DNA from: Prorocentrum cordatum | Taxonomy: Eukaryota; Sar; Dinophyceae; Prorocentrales; Prorocentraceae | Assembly (NCBI GenBank): GCA_963575745.1 | Contig: CAUYUJ010022400.1 | Coordinates: forward strand, 20,001-84,000 | Direction: 5' to 3' | Length of the DNA: 64,000 nucleotides | Shown: positions 62,996-64,000 of the stretch, piece after piece | Position numbering within the stretch: the first letter of the stretch is position 1 | Layout of the letters: every line of letters begins with the position of its first letter | Made by a program: the position numbers and the translations under genes | Notes under the pieces: generated by a model | Databases searched by the model: none | What the model saw: the letters and a program-made list of their open reading frames with translations, nothing else | What the model was told of the DNA's origin: nothing

Positions 62996-63280
62996 TAATC
63001 TGTGAAGGAGTCCTAAGCGTGAGCGCGACTCCTGGGTGCCTGGGTGTCGGGAGCGCGGCGCTGGAGTAAATTGCAAGAAATTCCAACGCAAGGGCGCTAC
63101 TATTCAGTAAATTGCAAGCAAGTCTCCAGCGAGAGCGCGACTCCAGAGCGCAGGAGGAGCGATTCCTGAATAAATCGTAAGGAAGTCCAAAGCGAGAGCG
63201 CGATTCTTGAATAAAATGCGAGGAAGTCTCGGGCGGGGGCGGGGGTCCTGGCGAAATTGTGAGGAAGTCTCAGGCGGGAG
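62996..63280. repeat. GAAGTCYMAAGCGAGAGCGCGAYTC repeats
   Basis: Five to six dispersed units of about 50 bases (63010, 63075, 63118, 63180, 63222) with TGAATAAATYG between them, as in the arms at 59.3 and 60.1 kb. Confidence 0.65.
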
Positions 63281-63560
63281 CCGTTGTTGTTGTAACCCGG
63301 GGCCAGGGGGCCTGTTTCAGCAGGAAGATTTTCCTTGACCGAAAACAAGGTGCGAACCCCGGGGGGGGCACGTCAATTGAAAAAAATCAATGTGCACCGG
63401 TGGGGGGATCAACAATAATTATTTTTTCAAGAGTGCGAGTTCAAGAACAAGAACAAGAACAACAACAACGACAACAACAAGCACAAGAATCATGTCCAGA
63501 CAGTTCGCTCCAATCTGCTCGAATGCCCTTCAACACGGACATACCAAGCCCTCGAAACCC
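63281..63560 (+). mobile_element. CAA-microsatellite module
   Basis: CCCGGGGCCAGGGGGCC, ATGTGCACCGGTGGGGGG, ATCAACAATAATTATTT, AAGAACAAGAACAACAAC, then CAGACAGTTCGCTCC and CTGCTCGAATGCC. Confidence 0.65.
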
Positions 63561-64000
63561 ATCTTCTTCGTCGACCCACCCCGCGACCCACTCTGCGACC
63601 CACCCGCGACCAACCCGCGACCCACCCTGCGCCCGCGTCCTCATTTTCAGCCGCAGTTGCGGGGTGCTGCGCATCCGTTTTCCTCATCGCGGCCTCTCCC
63701 CGTCCAAGGGATGCACCAGCTTTCCCTCGCACGGATTGGGCGAAGCGCGAGGAGGAGGAGGAAGAGGAGGAGGAGGAGGAGGAGGAGGGGGGCCAGCGCC
63801 GAGGAGAGCAGTCTGCGCATGTGCATCCCTCCACCCGGCGCTGGCTGAAGGGCCGGTGGGCCTCCGGAGGCGACCTGCGCCCTCGCCCCTGCCGTCGCCT
63901 GAGTCGCCTGGCCCTCCGGTGCGACGCTGCCGAGGCCCACAAGACGGCCAGACACAGGGTCGAGGAGTGCTTCGGCAAGCATTCCTTCTTCAGGGACGCG
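63561..64000. other. Right edge: GACCCACC repeats, GGA tract and weak coding-like tail
   Basis: 63575-63635 repeats CGACCCACCC. 63747-63790 is GGA. After 63830 a plus-strand frame reads LSRLALRCDAAEAHKTARH then RVEECFGKHSFFRDA to the window end. It looks protein-like but is too short to identify. Confidence 0.35.

Overview
The window looks like nuclear DNA of a dinoflagellate. Four things support this. The base composition is GC-rich. A near-identical gene is arrayed head-to-tail in one orientation. The full 22-nt dinoflagellate spliced-leader (SL) sequence is present at 5319-5340. The rest is packed with microsatellites, minisatellites and decayed retroelements. A Prorocentrum-like species is plausible but not proven.

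Layout. (1) 1-2453, minus strand: an open reading frame of a LINE-type (non-LTR) retrotransposon with endonuclease and the start of a reverse transcriptase; it runs off the left edge. (2) about 3.03-26.17 kb: a plus-strand tandem array with a unit of about 3.2 kb. It encodes a predicted secreted protein: signal peptide, Cys-rich N-domain, long Pro-Thr-Pro linker and a C-terminal vWD-like domain beginning GDPHLQN. I count eight copies of the N-domain. Only two copies (7938-9632 and 20874-22640) read through intact; the others carry stops, frameshifts, deletions or insertions. One partial copy is interrupted by an SL-tagged foreign segment (5319-7047), and the last by a 1.13-kb repeat-rich insertion. 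(3) about 26-32 kb: minisatellites, including a 21-bp satellite that switches strand, and long TCC tracts. (4) about 32-48.2 kb: almost no recognisable genes, but at least six families of short terminal-inverted-repeat (TIR) elements resembling MITEs, several present in two to four copies. (5) about 48-55 kb: two arrays of an 89-bp repeat, a composite GGA/CCTCTTGG repeat, and a decayed plus-strand LINE (51.5-54.5 kb). A 100-N gap follows, bounded by GGA on one side and TCC on the other. (6) about 55.5-64 kb: a mosaic of dispersed modules that carry CAA/TTG microsatellites, a 1-kb imperfect palindrome and a second 21-bp minisatellite.

How it fits together. The only genes with convincing function are the array genes (extracellular or cell-surface proteins, by inference) and the LINE proteins. 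LINE reverse transcriptase is a plausible source of the SL-tagged segment, because an SL is added only to mRNA and its presence in DNA implies a cDNA step. No CRISPR, tRNA, rRNA or operon was found. Annotation is by eye; no database search was run.
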